64,000 nt of DNA from Pseudomonas cremoris (GTDB taxonomy: Bacteria > Pseudomonadota > Gammaproteobacteria > Pseudomonadales > Pseudomonadaceae): contig NZ_JAAXCY010000008.1 of assembly GCF_014230465.1 (NCBI RefSeq), positions 287,908-351,907 of the forward strand, read 5' to 3'. Position numbers and translations under genes: made by a program. Below are positions 31,900 to 42,166 of this stretch, in pieces (the first letter of the stretch is position 1; each line of letters starts with the position of its first letter). The notes beneath the pieces were generated by a model. It had not been told where the DNA came from, made no database searches, and saw only the letters and a program-made list of their open reading frames with translations.

Positions 31900-31922
31900 A
31901 AACCCGCGAATTATACGCGGGT
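31900..31922 (-). promoter_or_regulatory. Hairpin with an embedded TATAAT upstream of ndk
   Basis: AACCCGCG, loop TATAATT, CGCGGGTT on the minus strand, followed by TAATTTTT. As a terminator it would end the isc operon. The loop is also a perfect -10 box, 36 bases before the ndk start, with no clear -35. Both readings are possible. Confidence 0.5.
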
Positions 31923-31956
31923 TATTGGGTATTGCCTAACTGCGTAAAAAGACGGT

Positions 31957-32157
31957 TCAGTCTGCTTCTTCGATCCACAGGCCTTGAATCGCCTCCAGAA
32001 CCTTTTCGCCACCCCGATCCGGGATGTCGTCGAATTCCGGCAGCGCCATCACCAGATTGCGCAGGGTGACGAAGTTCACAGACAGAGGATTGACGTCCGG
32101 GTGCGCTTCAGCAAGTTGTATAGCGATTTCTTGTACATCAACCCATTTCAGGCTCAT
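31957..32157 (-). CDS. iscX: Fe-S cluster assembly protein IscX
   Basis: 66-residue acidic protein that binds IscS and iron and modulates cluster assembly. Starts MSLKWVDVQEIAIQLAEAHP and ends EAIQGLWIEEAD, both family-typical. Start at ATG 32157; upstream codons in the frame belong to the end of fdx. Last gene of the isc operon. Confidence 0.95.
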   Translation of the reverse strand: MSLKWVDVQEIAIQLAEAHPDVNPLSVNFVTLRNLVMALPEFDDIPDRGGEKVLEAIQGLWIEEAD

Positions 32158-32171
32158 GACATTTCCTTGAA

Positions 32172-32513
32172 TCAGTGCGGCGCTTCGGCAGCATGGTTGA
32201 GCGAATATTTCGGAATTTCGACAGTAATGTCTTCCGTTCCGACTTTTGCCTGACAGCTTAGGCGCGAATGCGCTTCCAAGCCCCACGCACGGTCAAGAAA
32301 GTCCTCTTCCAGCTCGTCGGCTTCTTCCAGGGTGTTGAAACCCTCGCGGATGATGCAGTGACAAGTGGTGCAGGCGCAGACGCCGCCGCAGGCACTTTCG
32401 ATCTCGATGTGGTTGTCATGGGCAACTTCGAGGATGGACTTGCCGGTCTCAGCCTCCACGACCATACCGTCCGGGCAATGCTCGGCGTGTGGCAGAAAAA
32501 TGACCTGCGGCAT
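32172..32513 (-). CDS. fdx: ISC-type [2Fe-2S] ferredoxin
   Basis: Electron donor for cluster assembly on IscU. 113 residues with the adrenodoxin-type pattern: CGGVCACTTC and a later cysteine in SRLSCQAKV. Three bases after hscA. Confidence 0.97.
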   Translation of the reverse strand: MPQVIFLPHAEHCPDGMVVEAETGKSILEVAHDNHIEIESACGGVCACTTCHCIIREGFNTLEEADELEEDFLDRAWGLEAHSRLSCQAKVGTEDITVEIPKYSLNHAAEAPH

Positions 32514-32516
32514 TAA

Positions 32517-34379
32517 TTATTCCTCGATTTCATTCAGGTTGCGTCCCGCCAGGGCGGCTTTTACCGTCTGGTCCATACGACGGGCGGCAAAGGCATCGGT
32601 CACTTGCGACAGGCGCTTGGTCTGTTGCTCGATGGCATAACCATCAGTGCCTTTCATCAGTTCGGCCAATTCCTGCATCTGCAGGTCGATGACCATGCGC
32701 TCTTCGGCGTCCAGCAGGCGCTCGCCATCGACATCCAGGGCACCCTGCACTGCTTCGAGCAGGCGCTGGGCATCGACTTGCTGCTCACGCAATACGCGGG
32801 CGACTTTGTCGTCACCGGCGTACTGGAACGAGTCCTTGAGCATCTTGGCGATTTCACCGTCGGTGAGGCCGTAAGACGGCTTGACCTGGATGCTGGCTTC
32901 AACGCCCGAGCCCAGCTCGCGCGCGGCGACATTCAGCAGACCGTCGGCGTCGACCTGGAAGGTCACGCGAATCTTCGCCGCACCGGCCACCATCGCCGGA
33001 ATACCGCGCAACTCAAAACGTGCCAGGGAACGGCAGTCGCTGATCAGTTCGCGCTCACCTTGCAGCACATGGATCATCATGGCCGTCTGGCCATCTTTGT
33101 AGGTGGTGAAGTCCTGGGCGCGGGCGACGGGAATGGTTGTGTTGCGTGGAATCACCTTCTCCATCAGGCCACCCATGGTTTCCAGCCCCAGGGACAACGG
33201 AATGACGTCGAGCAGCAGCAGTTCGCCACCGTCACGCTTGTTGCCGGCCAGGGTATCAGCCTGGATCGCAGCGCCAATAGCGACCACTTGATCCGGGTCG
33301 ATTTCAGTCAGGGGCGGGCGGCCAAACGCCTCGGCGACAGCGTCACGAACACGCGGCACGCGGGTGGAGCCGCCCACCATGACCACAGCACCGACGTCTT
33401 GCAGCTCGATACCGGAATCACGCACGGCACGGCGGCAAGCCTTAAGGCTGCGGGCGACCATCGGCTCGATCAAGGCATCGAAGGCTTCGCGGGTCAGTTG
33501 GGCAGACCAGGAGCCGTAGGAAACATCGACAACGGCAGCATCAGTCAGCGCCTCTTTAGCGGCGCAGGCAGTTTGCAACAAGTTGCGCTGCGCGCCTGGG
33601 TCCAGGTCGGCAGACAAACCAGCACTGTTGATGATCCAGCCTGCAATGGCGTGATCGAAGTCATCGCCACCCAGGGCACTGTCGCCACCGGTAGCCAAAA
33701 CTTCGAAGACACCGCCGGTCAGGCGCAGGATCGAAATATCAAAGGTACCGCCGCCCAGGTCGTAAATAGCCACCAGGCCTTCGGCGTGCTGGTCCAGGCC
33801 GTAGGCCACAGCCGCTGCAGTCGGCTCATTGAGCAGGCGCAGCACATTCAGGCCGGCAAGTTTCGCCGCGTCCTTGGTGGCTTGGCGCTGGGCGTCATCG
33901 AAATACGCCGGAACCGTAATCACCGCCCCAACCAGTTCGCCGCCCAAGGTGTTTTCCGCGCGCTGGCGGAGCACCTTGAGGATATCGGCCGACACTTCCA
34001 CCGGGCTTTTCGGGCCCTGGACAGTATCGATGAACGGCATGTGGGATTCACCGCCAACAAAGCGGTATGGCAGTTGATCGCCCAGTTGCTTGACGTCGGA
34101 CAGACCACGACCCATCAAGCGCTTGACCGACAACACGGTGTTCAGAGGATCGGTAGACGCCGCCAGCTTGGCCGACTCACCGACTTCGGTGCGATCAGCG
34201 TGATAACGCACGGCGGACGGCAGGATAACCTGGCCATTGGCGTCGGGCAGCGGCTCGGACAGGCCACTGCGCAAGGCAGCAACCAGGGAATTGGTGGTGC
34301 CCAGGTCAATCCCGACCGCCAGGCGACGCTGGTGCGGTTGAGGGCTTTGGCCGGGTTCGGCGATTTGCAGTAGGGCCAT
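32517..34379 (-). CDS. hscA: Fe-S cluster assembly chaperone HscA
   Basis: Hsp70-type ATPase that, with HscB, releases clusters from IscU. Has [13 protein letters not shown], the phosphate motif [14 protein letters not shown] and [14 protein letters not shown]. Its target motif LPPVK is visible in the IscU encoded here. 620 residues is normal. Confidence 0.98.
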   Translation of the reverse strand: MALLQIAEPGQSPQPHQRRLAVGIDLGTTNSLVAALRSGLSEPLPDANGQVILPSAVRYHADRTEVGESAKLAASTDPLNTVLSVKRLMGRGLSDVKQLGDQLPYRFVGGESHMPFIDTVQGPKSPVEVSADILKVLRQRAENTLGGELVGAVITVPAYFDDAQRQATKDAAKLAGLNVLRLLNEPTAAAVAYGLDQHAEGLVAIYDLGGGTFDISILRLTGGVFEVLATGGDSALGGDDFDHAIAGWIINSAGLSADLDPGAQRNLLQTACAAKEALTDAAVVDVSYGSWSAQLTREAFDALIEPMVARSLKACRRAVRDSGIELQDVGAVVMVGGSTRVPRVRDAVAEAFGRPPLTEIDPDQVVAIGAAIQADTLAGNKRDGGELLLLDVIPLSLGLETMGGLMEKVIPRNTTIPVARAQDFTTYKDGQTAMMIHVLQGERELISDCRSLARFELRGIPAMVAGAAKIRVTFQVDADGLLNVAARELGSGVEASIQVKPSYGLTDGEIAKMLKDSFQYAGDDKVARVLREQQVDAQRLLEAVQGALDVDGERLLDAEERMVIDLQMQELAELMKGTDGYAIEQQTKRLSQVTDAFAARRMDQTVKAALAGRNLNEIEE

Positions 34380-34432
34380 GGTAATCAGGTCTTATCTGTC
34401 TATCAGGCGTGCATCACGGGCAGCACACGGGG

Positions 34433-34954
34433 TTAATCGTCGAGGCGCTCTTCTAGCTGGCGCACTTCGTAGGTGAGCTTGTCGAGGAACTGCATGCGCC
34501 GCATCAGGCGCTCGGCCTGTTCACGTTGCGCTGCATCATCCCAACAGGCTGCGAAGCTTTCGTTGAGCTCATCCTGGGCCTTTTTCAGACGACGCTTGAA
34601 GACTGCGATACCCGCCAGGTCTGCTTCGTCCTGCAAGTCTTCGAGCTCTTCGCGCCACTGCATCTGCTGCATCAGGAAGTCGGGATCGTGCACCGTGACT
34701 TCAAGTGGCAACTCGCCCCCTCTCATCGCAAGCAAATAGCGTGCGCGTTTGGGCGGGTTTTTCAGGGTCTGATAGGCTTCGTTGAGGCTGGCCGATTGCT
34801 CCAGCGCCAAGCGCTGCTCACGCTCGGAAGCGTCAGCGAAGCGGTCCGGATGCACCCCACGCGCCAATTCTCGGTAGCGCGTGGCAAGCTGCTCAAGGTC
34901 CAGCCGAAAGCTCGGCTGCAGCTCGAATAAAGCGAAATGACAAGGAGTACCCAC
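34433..34954 (-). CDS. hscB: J-domain co-chaperone HscB
   Basis: Delivers IscU to HscA and stimulates its ATPase. N-terminal J domain with the HPD motif in [14 protein letters not shown]-terminal three-helix domain. The start is taken as GTG at 34954 (read [15 protein letters not shown]), because family members begin there and GAGG lies six bases upstream. An upstream ATG in frame would overlap the end of iscA. 173 residues. Confidence 0.95.
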   Translation of the reverse strand: MGTPCHFALFELQPSFRLDLEQLATRYRELARGVHPDRFADASEREQRLALEQSASLNEAYQTLKNPPKRARYLLAMRGGELPLEVTVHDPDFLMQQMQWREELEDLQDEADLAGIAVFKRRLKKAQDELNESFAACWDDAAQREQAERLMRRMQFLDKLTYEVRQLEERLDD

Positions 34955-34962
34955 GAATAGCC

Positions 34963-35286
34963 TCAGATGTTGAAGCTTTCGCCGCAGCCACATTCACCGC
35001 GTACGTTGGGGTTGTTGAACTTGAAGCCTTCGTTCAACCCTTCCTTGACGAAATCGAGCTCGGTGCCGTCCAGGTAGGTCAGGCTTTTAGGGTCGATGAT
35101 CACTTTCTCGCCGTGACTTTCGAACACCTGGTCTTCCGCAACCACCTCGTCGACGAACTCCAGCACATAGGCAAGGCCGGAACAGCCCGTGGTGCGAACA
35201 CCCAGACGAATCCCCTCACCTTTACCGCGCCCATTCAGGGAGCGGCGAATGTGCTGCGCAGCCGCTTCTGTCATGCTGATAGCCAT
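34963..35286 (-). CDS. iscA: Iron-sulfur cluster assembly protein IscA
   Basis: A-type carrier of 107 residues. The three conserved cysteines are in TTGCSGLAY and GECGCGESF. Start at ATG 35286 ([13 protein letters not shown]), matching the family; the eight codons above it are in the intergenic gap. Between iscU and hscB. Confidence 0.97.
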   Translation of the reverse strand: MAISMTEAAAQHIRRSLNGRGKGEGIRLGVRTTGCSGLAYVLEFVDEVVAEDQVFESHGEKVIIDPKSLTYLDGTELDFVKEGLNEGFKFNNPNVRGECGCGESFNI

Positions 35287-35314
35287 CGTTGACTCCTTAC
35301 TCGTCGCCAAATGC

Positions 35315-35701
35315 TTAGATCAAGCCTTTCTTCTGCTTGTAGTCGCGAACGGCCGCCTTGATAGCGTCTTCAGCGAGTACGGAGCAGTGGATTTTCACTG
35401 GCGGCAGAGCCAGCTCTTCGGCCAACTGGGTGTTGCTGATGGTGACAGCCTCGTCCAGGGTCTTGCCTTTCATCCATTCGGTCGCCAGGGAGCTGGAGGC
35501 AATGGCCGAACCGCAACCGTAGGTCTTGAACTTGGCGTCTTCGATAACGCCAGCGTCGTTGACCTTGATCTGCAGGCGCATTACGTCGCCGCACGCCGGG
35601 GCGCCGACCATGCCGGTGCCGACGTCTGGGTCTTCCGCGTCCATCTTGCCGACGTTACGCGGGTTTTCGTAGTGGTCGATGACCTTTTCGCTGTAAGCCA
35701 T
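35315..35701 (-). CDS. iscU: Fe-S cluster scaffold IscU
   Basis: 128-residue scaffold on which clusters are built. Cluster ligands are seen in [19 protein letters not shown] and KIHCSVLAE. The LPPVK motif recognised by HscA lies just before the last cysteine. Third gene of the isc operon. Confidence 0.98.
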   Translation of the reverse strand: MAYSEKVIDHYENPRNVGKMDAEDPDVGTGMVGAPACGDVMRLQIKVNDAGVIEDAKFKTYGCGSAIASSSLATEWMKGKTLDEAVTISNTQLAEELALPPVKIHCSVLAEDAIKAAVRDYKQKKGLI

Positions 35702-35800
35702 GGTACTGAATCCTCACTCATCAGGGCCGCTCTGGAACCCTGTAGAAACGCCTGCGTTTTCCGCCACGTTCCTACAGAGCTTGGGTGGCGGCTTCTATAT

Positions 35801-37015
35801 TTAGTGTGCCGCCCACTCGATCTTGGAAATATCGACACCGTCTTTGTACATGTCCCACAGCGGCGACAAGGTACGCAGTTTATTGACGGCTTCGCAGACC
35901 TTCTGCGCCGCGTAGTCGACTTGTTCTTCGGTGGTGAAGCGACCGAACGTAAAGCGGATGGAGCTGTGTGCCAGTTCGTCGTTGCGGCCCAGGGCGCGCA
36001 GTACGTACGAAGGCTCAAGGGAGGCCGAGGTGCAGGCCGAACCGGACGAAACGGCCAGGTCCTTGAGCGCCATGATCAGCGACTCGCCTTCGACGTAGTT
36101 GAAGCTCAAATTCAGGTTGTGCGGTACACGGGCGGTCATGCTGCCGTTGATGTACAGCTCTTCAAGGTTCTCGACCTGCTTGTAGAAGCGGTCGCTCAGG
36201 GCCTTGATGCGTACGTTTTCGGCAGCCATGTCTTCCTTGGCCACACGGAAAGCTTCACCCATGCCGACGATCTGGTGGGTCGCCAGGGTGCCCGAACGCA
36301 TGCCGCGTTCGTGACCGCCGCCGTGCATGGTGGCTTCGATACGCACACGTGGCTTACGGCTCACGTACAGGGCGCCGATGCCTTTAGGACCGTAGGTCTT
36401 GTGGGCAGAGAACGACATCAGGTCGACTTTCAGCTTCGACAGGTCGATATCAACCTTACCGGTAGACTGAGCGGCGTCGACGTGTAGCAGCACACCTTTG
36501 GAGCGGGTCAGCTCGCCAATGGCCGCGATGTCGTTGATGGTGCCGATTTCGTTGTTCACGTGGATCACGGAAACCAGAATGGTGTCTTCACGCAGCGCGG
36601 CTTCGATCATGGCCGGGGTGACGATACCGTCGGTGGTTGGCTCGAGGTAGGTGACCTCGAAACCTTCACGCTCCAGTTGGCGCATGGTGTCGAGGACAGC
36701 CTTGTGCTCGATCTTGGTGGTGATCAGGTGCTTGCCTTTGCTCGCGTAGAAATGCGCGGCGCCCTTGATTGCCAGGTTGTCGGACTCGGTAGCACCGGAG
36801 GTCCAGACGATTTCGCGCGGGTCGGCGTTAACCAGGTCGGCGACTTGGCGACGAGCGTTCTCGACCGCTTCCTCGGCTTTCCAGCCGAATACGTGGGAAC
36901 GGGAGGCTGGATTGCCGAAGTTTCCGTCAACCAGCAGGCATTCGCTCATCTTTTGCGCGACACGCGGATCAACCGGGGTGGTCGCTGAGTAATCAAGGTA
37001 AATCGGCAATTTCAT
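35801..37015 (-). CDS. iscS: Cysteine desulfurase IscS
   Basis: PLP enzyme that supplies sulfur from cysteine for Fe-S clusters and tRNA thiolation. PLP lysine in [18 protein letters not shown] and catalytic cysteine in [15 protein letters not shown]. 404 residues is normal. Follows iscR. Confidence 0.98.
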   Translation of the reverse strand: MKLPIYLDYSATTPVDPRVAQKMSECLLVDGNFGNPASRSHVFGWKAEEAVENARRQVADLVNADPREIVWTSGATESDNLAIKGAAHFYASKGKHLITTKIEHKAVLDTMRQLEREGFEVTYLEPTTDGIVTPAMIEAALREDTILVSVIHVNNEIGTINDIAAIGELTRSKGVLLHVDAAQSTGKVDIDLSKLKVDLMSFSAHKTYGPKGIGALYVSRKPRVRIEATMHGGGHERGMRSGTLATHQIVGMGEAFRVAKEDMAAENVRIKALSDRFYKQVENLEELYINGSMTARVPHNLNLSFNYVEGESLIMALKDLAVSSGSACTSASLEPSYVLRALGRNDELAHSSIRFTFGRFTTEEQVDYAAQKVCEAVNKLRTLSPLWDMYKDGVDISKIEWAAH

Positions 37016-37065
37016 GGACTTTCTCCTAAATCAGGCTGGCTGGCGTGCCGTTAGCTCTTCGGCTG

Positions 37066-37557
37066 TCACTCGACGGCGGACGCTTCAATCTTGTCCAGAC
37101 GCGGCGCCTTGGTGTTGCAACGGCGCTGGTCCTGACGCTGGGCTACTTCTTGCACCTCACGGCGAGTCACAAGATCGGCCAAGCTGATACCACTCAAAAA
37201 CTCATGGATCTGCAAGCTCAGGTCGCACCACAAGTGGTGCGTCAGGCAGGTGTCGCCAGCATGGCAATCACCCAGACCCTGGCATTTGGTGGCGTCGACG
37301 GATTCGTTGACCGCATCGATCACCTGGGCCACCTGGATGCCCTGCATGTCGCGAGACAACTGATAGCCACCACCTGGCCCACGCACACTGGACACCAGGT
37401 TGCTGCGACGCAACTTGGCGAACAGTTGCTCAAGGTAGGACAGGGAAATGCCTTGGCGCTCGGAGATATCGGCCAGGGACACCGGCCCAGTTTGCGCGTG
37501 CAAGGCCAGGTCAAGCATGGCGGTCACCGCGTATCGGCCTTTTGTAGTCAGTCTCAT
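37066..37557 (-). CDS. iscR: Iron-sulfur cluster regulator IscR
   Basis: Rrf2-family repressor that holds a [2Fe-2S] cluster and represses the isc operon when clusters are plentiful. Winged helix-turn-helix at the N-terminus ([20 protein letters not shown]). Cluster cysteines in [13 protein letters not shown], the C-x5-C-x5-C spacing of IscR. Start at ATG 37557; a TTG two codons upstream is less likely. 163 residues. First gene of the operon. Confidence 0.97.
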   Translation of the reverse strand: MRLTTKGRYAVTAMLDLALHAQTGPVSLADISERQGISLSYLEQLFAKLRRSNLVSSVRGPGGGYQLSRDMQGIQVAQVIDAVNESVDATKCQGLGDCHAGDTCLTHHLWCDLSLQIHEFLSGISLADLVTRREVQEVAQRQDQRRCNTKAPRLDKIEASAVE

Positions 37558-37590
37558 GGACAATTACCAAGGTGTTTCAGAATGTGGGCA

Positions 37591-37626
37591 AGTATGCGAT
37601 TCCCGAGTATTTAAGTCAACTATAAG
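37591..37626 (-). promoter_or_regulatory. iscR promoter with IscR-type site
   Basis: On the minus strand, -35 TTGACT (37614-37619) and -10 CATACT (37591-37596) are separated by exactly 17 bases. The -35 is part of ATAGTTGACT, which matches the left half of the type 1 IscR consensus. A related half, CCTGACTAAAG, lies just upstream. IscR binding is inferred from this match and from autoregulation in relatives. Confidence 0.7.
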
Positions 37627-37740
37627 ACCTAGTACTTTAGTCAGGATTACCCGTAAAAAGGGCGCGCGAATCATAGCAGGATGGGGTGGGGAGGAACAGC
37701 GGGAACAGGACTGACCGGGAATTGCGAGACCAATGGAGAT

Positions 37741-37833
37741 CAAATGTGGGAGCGGACTTGCTCGCGAAAGCGGTGAACCAGCCAATACATTTGACGACTG
37801 ATACTCCGTATTCGCGAGCAAGCCCACTCCCAC
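37741..37833. repeat. Inverted REP pair
   Basis: Facing copies with slightly diverged cores (GGGAGCGGACTTGCTCGCGA on the left) between cysE and iscR. Confidence 0.9.
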
Positions 37834-37859
37834 AAGGGCAATAGCGTTACGATTAGACC

Positions 37860-38642
37860 TCAGCTCGCCTTGGTGGCGGCTTCTTCCTTGATCTCGGCGA
37901 AGTCTTCCTCGCGCAATTCAGGCAGGTCCTTGGCGCAGTAAGGGCTCCCTAGCTCCTTTAGCGCACCGCACATGCCGTCCAGCTTGCCGTCGACCGCCTG
38001 CAAATGATCAAGCAACTGACCGATAGCGCGCGCTACCGGATCGGGCATGTCTTCGCTGACGCCGTAGGCATCAAAACCAATCTTCTCAGCCATGGCCTTG
38101 CGCTTGGCTTCCTGCTCGTCGCCGGCTTCCGGCTTGACGATGATCCGGCCAGGGATACCGACGACGGTAGCACCAGGCGGTACCGCCTTAGTCACGACGG
38201 CATTGGAACCCACCTTGGCACCCGCACCGACGGTAAACGGGCCAAGCACCTTGGCGCCCGCCCCCACCACCACGCCATCACCCAGCGTCGGGTGGCGCTT
38301 GCCTTTGTTCCAACTGGTGCCACCGAGGGTCACGCCTTGGTACAGCGTCACGTCATCGCCGATTTCAGCGGTCTCACCGATAACAATGCCCATGCCATGG
38401 TCGATAAAGAAACGGCGCCCCACCTTGGCTCCCGGGTGAATCTCGATCCCGGTCAGCCAGCGACCAAAGTTCGACACCAACCGAGCCAGCCATTTCCAAC
38501 CCATGCCCCACAAGGCACCGGACAAGCGGTGAATCCAGATCGCGTGCATCCCCGGATAGCAAGTCAGCACTTCAAACGCGTTGCGCGCCGCCGGATCACG
38601 GTGGAAAACACTCTGGATATCTTCTCGCAAACGCTCGAACAT
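37860..38642 (-). CDS. cysE: Serine O-acetyltransferase
   Basis: Makes O-acetylserine, the acceptor for sulfide in cysteine synthesis. Left-handed beta-helix with hexapeptide repeats and [19 protein letters not shown] in the active-site region, then [20 protein letters not shown]. 260 residues. Its position upstream of iscR fits a supply of cysteine for IscS. Two bases downstream of trmJ. Confidence 0.95.
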   Translation of the reverse strand: MFERLREDIQSVFHRDPAARNAFEVLTCYPGMHAIWIHRLSGALWGMGWKWLARLVSNFGRWLTGIEIHPGAKVGRRFFIDHGMGIVIGETAEIGDDVTLYQGVTLGGTSWNKGKRHPTLGDGVVVGAGAKVLGPFTVGAGAKVGSNAVVTKAVPPGATVVGIPGRIIVKPEAGDEQEAKRKAMAEKIGFDAYGVSEDMPDPVARAIGQLLDHLQAVDGKLDGMCGALKELGSPYCAKDLPELREEDFAEIKEEAATKAS

Positions 38643-38644
38643 TT

Positions 38645-39415
38645 TTAATCCTTCCGATTAAGAAGCTCGCCACGGGCCGCTTTCTGGGTTTCCGTGAGGA
38701 TGCCACGCAATATATTCATTTCTGCCCGACTGACCGAGCTACGTCCGTACAAGCGACGCAGGCGCGCCATCAAGTGCCGTGGTTTTTCAGGATCGAGAAA
38801 TTCGATGGCTACCAGGGTTTGCTCCAGGTGCTCATAGAATCGCTCCAGTTCGTCCATGGTGGCCAGCTCGCCACTTTTGGTCGACGCGACCTCCTCTTTT
38901 TCCACTTTGCTTGGCTGACCAGCCGCCGCCAACCAGGCCATGCGCACTTCGTAGGTCAACACCTGCACCGCCGCACCGAGGTTCAGCGAGCTGAACTCGG
39001 GGTCTGATGGGATGTGCACGTGATAATGACATCGCTGCAGTTCGTCATTGGTGAGGCCTGAGTCCTCACGACCGAACACCAAGGCGATCTCAGCACCGCC
39101 AGCGGCCTCCTCTACCACTTTGGTGCCGCATTCGCGCGGATCCAACAATGGCCAAGGGATTCGACGGTCGCGAGCGCTGGTGCCAAGCACGAGATTGCAG
39201 CCGACCAAGGCGTCTTCAAGGGTGGCGACGACCTGGGCTTTTTCAAGGATGTCATTGGCGCCGGACGCGCGGGCATCAGCCTCGTGGTGCGGGAACACAC
39301 GCGGCTCGACCAGCACCAGGCGCGTCAGCCCCATGTTTTTCATGGCTCGCGCCACCCCACCGATATTGCCGGGATGACTGGTATTGACCAAGACGACACG
39401 AATGTTTTGCAGCAA
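38645..39415 (-). CDS. trmJ: tRNA (cytidine/uridine-2'-O-)-methyltransferase TrmJ
   Basis: SPOUT-fold enzyme that 2'-O-methylates position 32 of several tRNAs. Starts with [20 protein letters not shown] and has [15 protein letters not shown] and the knot segment [19 protein letters not shown]. 256 residues is normal. Divergent from suhB. Confidence 0.95.
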   Translation of the reverse strand: MLQNIRVVLVNTSHPGNIGGVARAMKNMGLTRLVLVEPRVFPHHEADARASGANDILEKAQVVATLEDALVGCNLVLGTSARDRRIPWPLLDPRECGTKVVEEAAGGAEIALVFGREDSGLTNDELQRCHYHVHIPSDPEFSSLNLGAAVQVLTYEVRMAWLAAAGQPSKVEKEEVASTKSGELATMDELERFYEHLEQTLVAIEFLDPEKPRHLMARLRRLYGRSSVSRAEMNILRGILTETQKAARGELLNRKD

Positions 39416-39560
39416 GGGAGGCGCTCTCGGACACGGGAAAGGGGAGCAAATCTTACAGAACAGCCTAAGGTTATGCCATGAAAGCTAACGTCGTCCTTCA
39501 CCTGAAGAAAGTTTCTGCTAGAATGCTCGGCTTTCTTTAACAACCTTAGGTGACACATCC

Positions 39561-40376
39561 ATGCAGCCCATGCTGAATATCGCGCTGCGCGCCGCCCGCA
39601 GCGCCAGTGAATTGATCTTCCGCTCCATCGAGCGCCTGGATACCATCAAGGTCGACGAAAAAGACGCCAAGGATTACGTATCCGAGGTGGATCGCGCCGC
39701 CGAACAGAAAATCATCGACGCTCTGCGCAAGGCCTACCCTACCCACGGCATCCTCGGTGAAGAAACCGGCCTGCACAAAGGTAGCGGCGAAGGCGAAGAC
39801 TACCTGTGGATCATCGACCCACTGGACGGCACCACCAACTTCCTGCGCGGCATTCCGCACTTTGCCGTGAGCATCGCGTGCAAATACCGTGGCCGCCTGG
39901 AACACGCCGTCGTTCTGGACCCAGTTCGCCAGGAAGAATTTACCGCCAGTCGTGGCCGTGGCGCCCAACTGAACGGTCGTCGCCTGCGTGTCAGCGGCCG
40001 CACTAGCCTGGACGGCGCATTGCTGGGTACCGGCTTTCCGTTCCGTGACGACCAGATGGACAACCTGGAAAACTACCTGGGCATGTTCCGCGCCCTTGTT
40101 GGCCAGACCGCTGGCATTCGTCGCGCTGGCGCAGCAAGCCTGGACCTGGCGTATGTTGCCGCCGGTCGTTTTGATGCGTTCTGGGAGTCAGGCCTGTCCG
40201 AGTGGGACATGGCTGCAGGCGCACTGCTGATCCAGGAAGCTGGCGGCTTGGTGAGCGACTTCACTGGCGGTCACGACTTCCTTGAAAAAGGCCACCTGGT
40301 TGCTGGCAACACCAAATGCTTCAAGGCAGTACTGACGGCGATCCAGCCGCACCTGCCGGCTTCGCTGAAACGCTAA
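39561..40376 (+). CDS. suhB: Inositol monophosphatase family protein SuhB
   Basis: Mg-dependent phosphatase of 271 residues that also acts in rRNA antitermination in enterics and in virulence control in Pseudomonas. Metal site motifs: EETG, WIIDPLDGTTNFLRG and ESGLSEWDMAAGALL. A likely -10 box TAGAAT lies at 39519-39524. The terminator after it is shared with the converging gene. Confidence 0.96.
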   Translation: MQPMLNIALRAARSASELIFRSIERLDTIKVDEKDAKDYVSEVDRAAEQKIIDALRKAYPTHGILGEETGLHKGSGEGEDYLWIIDPLDGTTNFLRGIPHFAVSIACKYRGRLEHAVVLDPVRQEEFTASRGRGAQLNGRRLRVSGRTSLDGALLGTGFPFRDDQMDNLENYLGMFRALVGQTAGIRRAGAASLDLAYVAAGRFDAFWESGLSEWDMAAGALLIQEAGGLVSDFTGGHDFLEKGHLVAGNTKCFKAVLTAIQPHLPASLKR

Positions 40377-40390
40377 GCGAGCGAGCACAA

Positions 40391-40417
40391 AAAAGCACCC
40401 TTCGGGGTGCTTTTTTT
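40391..40417 (+). terminator. suhB terminator
   Basis: AAAAGCACCC, loop TTCG, GGGTGCTTTTTTT. Symmetric A and T runs allow action in both directions. Confidence 0.92.
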
Positions 40418-40459
40418 GTGCCTAGGATTTGGTCTACCCCAACCTCAGCAACACACAAA

Positions 40460-40557
40460 CAAATGTGGGAGCGGGCTTGCTCGCGAATGCGGTAGATCAG
40501 TCACAGTAGCTTTGACTGTCACTCCGCTTTCGCGAGCAAGCCCGCTCCCACATTTTG
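40460..40557. repeat. Inverted REP pair
   Basis: Facing copies of GGGAGCGGGCTTGCTCGCGA with about 50 bases between, in the gap of two converging genes. Confidence 0.92.
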
Positions 40558-40576
40558 ATTTACGCAAGGCGTGGAA

Positions 40577-41119
40577 TTACTGTTGGTTCTGGCCGAGGAT
40601 CAGACGACCTTCTTTGTCCACCGGAATCTGACCACCCGGATCGCGATCCATACGCACGCTGCCTTCCTTGCCGTCCAGGTTGTAACGCACGTCATAACCG
40701 ACCACCTTGTCGCTGATGTCATTGACGGTGTTACAGCGTGTTTGCGTAGTGGTATAGGTATCGCGGTTCTGCATACCTTCCTGAACCTTGTTACCCGCGT
40801 AACCACCACCGACCGCACCCGCTACAGTGGCGAGCTTCTTGCCATTACCGCCACCGACCTGGTTGCCCAACAAGCCACCGGCCAGCGCACCGACCACGGT
40901 ACCGACGATCTGATGCTGATCCTGCACCGGCTTCTGCCGGGTTACGGCGACGTCCTTGCAGACCTCGCGAGGGGTTTTGATCTGGGTTTTAACCGGCTGC
41001 ACCGCCAGCACTTGCGCATACTCAGGGCCGCTTTTAACCAGGCTGTAGGTGGCAACAGCGCCCCCGGCAGTCACACCGACAGCACCCAATACCGCACCAA
41101 CCAGCAACGACTTGTTCAC
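40577..41119 (-). CDS. Glycine-zipper 2TM domain envelope protein
   Basis: 180 residues. N-terminal hydrophobic segment (LLVGAVLGAVGVTAGGAVAT) and a central glycine zipper GTVVGALAGGLLGNQVGGG, then KLATVAGAVGGGYAGNKV, as in the Rickettsia 17-kDa antigen/SlyB group. The C-terminal soluble part (NTVNDISDKVVGYDVRYNLDG) is typical of these. Probably in the cell envelope; no precise function known. Confidence 0.82.
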   Translation of the reverse strand: MNKSLLVGAVLGAVGVTAGGAVATYSLVKSGPEYAQVLAVQPVKTQIKTPREVCKDVAVTRQKPVQDQHQIVGTVVGALAGGLLGNQVGGGNGKKLATVAGAVGGGYAGNKVQEGMQNRDTYTTTQTRCNTVNDISDKVVGYDVRYNLDGKEGSVRMDRDPGGQIPVDKEGRLILGQNQQ

Positions 41120-41187
41120 GTGAACCTCCTGACCATCACAAGCGGACCGAAACGTCCGCGCTATACCCAGCCTTGGAGCAAAAAAAA

Positions 41188-41212
41188 AGGCACGAGTTCA
41201 ATACTCGTGCCT
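41188..41212 (-). terminator. secF operon terminator
   Basis: AGGCACGAGT, loop ATTGA, ACTCGTGCCT and a long T run on the minus strand, 31 bases past the secF stop. Confidence 0.93.
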
Positions 41213-41242
41213 TTCTTGTAACAGCAGATCAACAATCGCCCA

Positions 41243-42157
41243 TCAAGGGCGGTCGTCGACCTCCTTGCCAGTGCTGGCTGGAGGGATCAGGTCTTCGCTG
41301 TTGAGGTTCAGCCAGATCAGCACCACGTTGGCGATGTAGATCGACGAGTAGGTACCCGCCAGAACACCGATGAACAGCGCCAGGGAGAAGCCCCACAGGT
41401 TGTCGCCACCGAAGATCATCAGTGCAGCAATCGCCAGCAAGGTGGAGATCGATGTCGCCATGGTCCGCAGCAGGGTCTGGGTGGTGGAGACGTTGATGTT
41501 CTCGATCAACGAAGCCTTGCGCAGCACACGGAAGTTCTCACGAACTCGGTCGAATACCACGATGGTGTCGTTGAGGGAGTAACCAATAATCGCCAGTACA
41601 GCCGCCAGTACGGTCAGGTCAAAGGTGATCTGGAAGTACGCCAGGATACCCACGGTCACGATCACGTCATGAATCAGCGACACGATGGCGCCAACACCGA
41701 ACTTCCACTGAAAGCGGAAAGCCAGGTAGATCATGATGCCGACCAGCGCCATCAGCATGCCGAGGCCGCCCTGGTCGCGTAGCTCTTCACCCACTTGCGG
41801 CCCAACGAACTCAACGCGCTTGACCGACGCAGGGTTATCGCCGCCGACCTTCTGCAAGGCCTCGGCTACCTGATGACCCAGTTGCGGGTCTTCGCCAGGC
41901 ATACGCACCAGCAGGTCGGTGGTCGCGCCGAAGCTCTGCACGATGGCTTCGTGATAGCCAGCCTTGACCAGCTCGTTGCGCACCAGGGTAACGTCGGCTG
42001 GCTTCTCGTAGGTCAGCTCGATGAGCGTACCGCCGGTGAAGTCCAGGCCGTAGTTCAGCCCCTTATGGAACCAGCTGAACAACGCCAGTACGGTAAGGAG
42101 CACGGTGACGCCGAACGCAACGTTGCGAACGCCCATGAAGTTGATTGTACGTAACAT
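41243..42157 (-). CDS. secF: Protein translocase subunit SecF
   Basis: RND-like membrane subunit that with SecD uses the proton gradient to finish Sec export. N-terminal transmembrane segment (VAFGVTVLLTVLALFSWF), periplasmic domain, then five further segments including IGYSLNDTIVVFDRVREN. 304 residues. Nine bases after secD. Confidence 0.97.
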   Translation of the reverse strand: MLRTINFMGVRNVAFGVTVLLTVLALFSWFHKGLNYGLDFTGGTLIELTYEKPADVTLVRNELVKAGYHEAIVQSFGATTDLLVRMPGEDPQLGHQVAEALQKVGGDNPASVKRVEFVGPQVGEELRDQGGLGMLMALVGIMIYLAFRFQWKFGVGAIVSLIHDVIVTVGILAYFQITFDLTVLAAVLAIIGYSLNDTIVVFDRVRENFRVLRKASLIENINVSTTQTLLRTMATSISTLLAIAALMIFGGDNLWGFSLALFIGVLAGTYSSIYIANVVLIWLNLNSEDLIPPASTGKEVDDRP

Positions 42158-42166
42158 GGCAGCCCC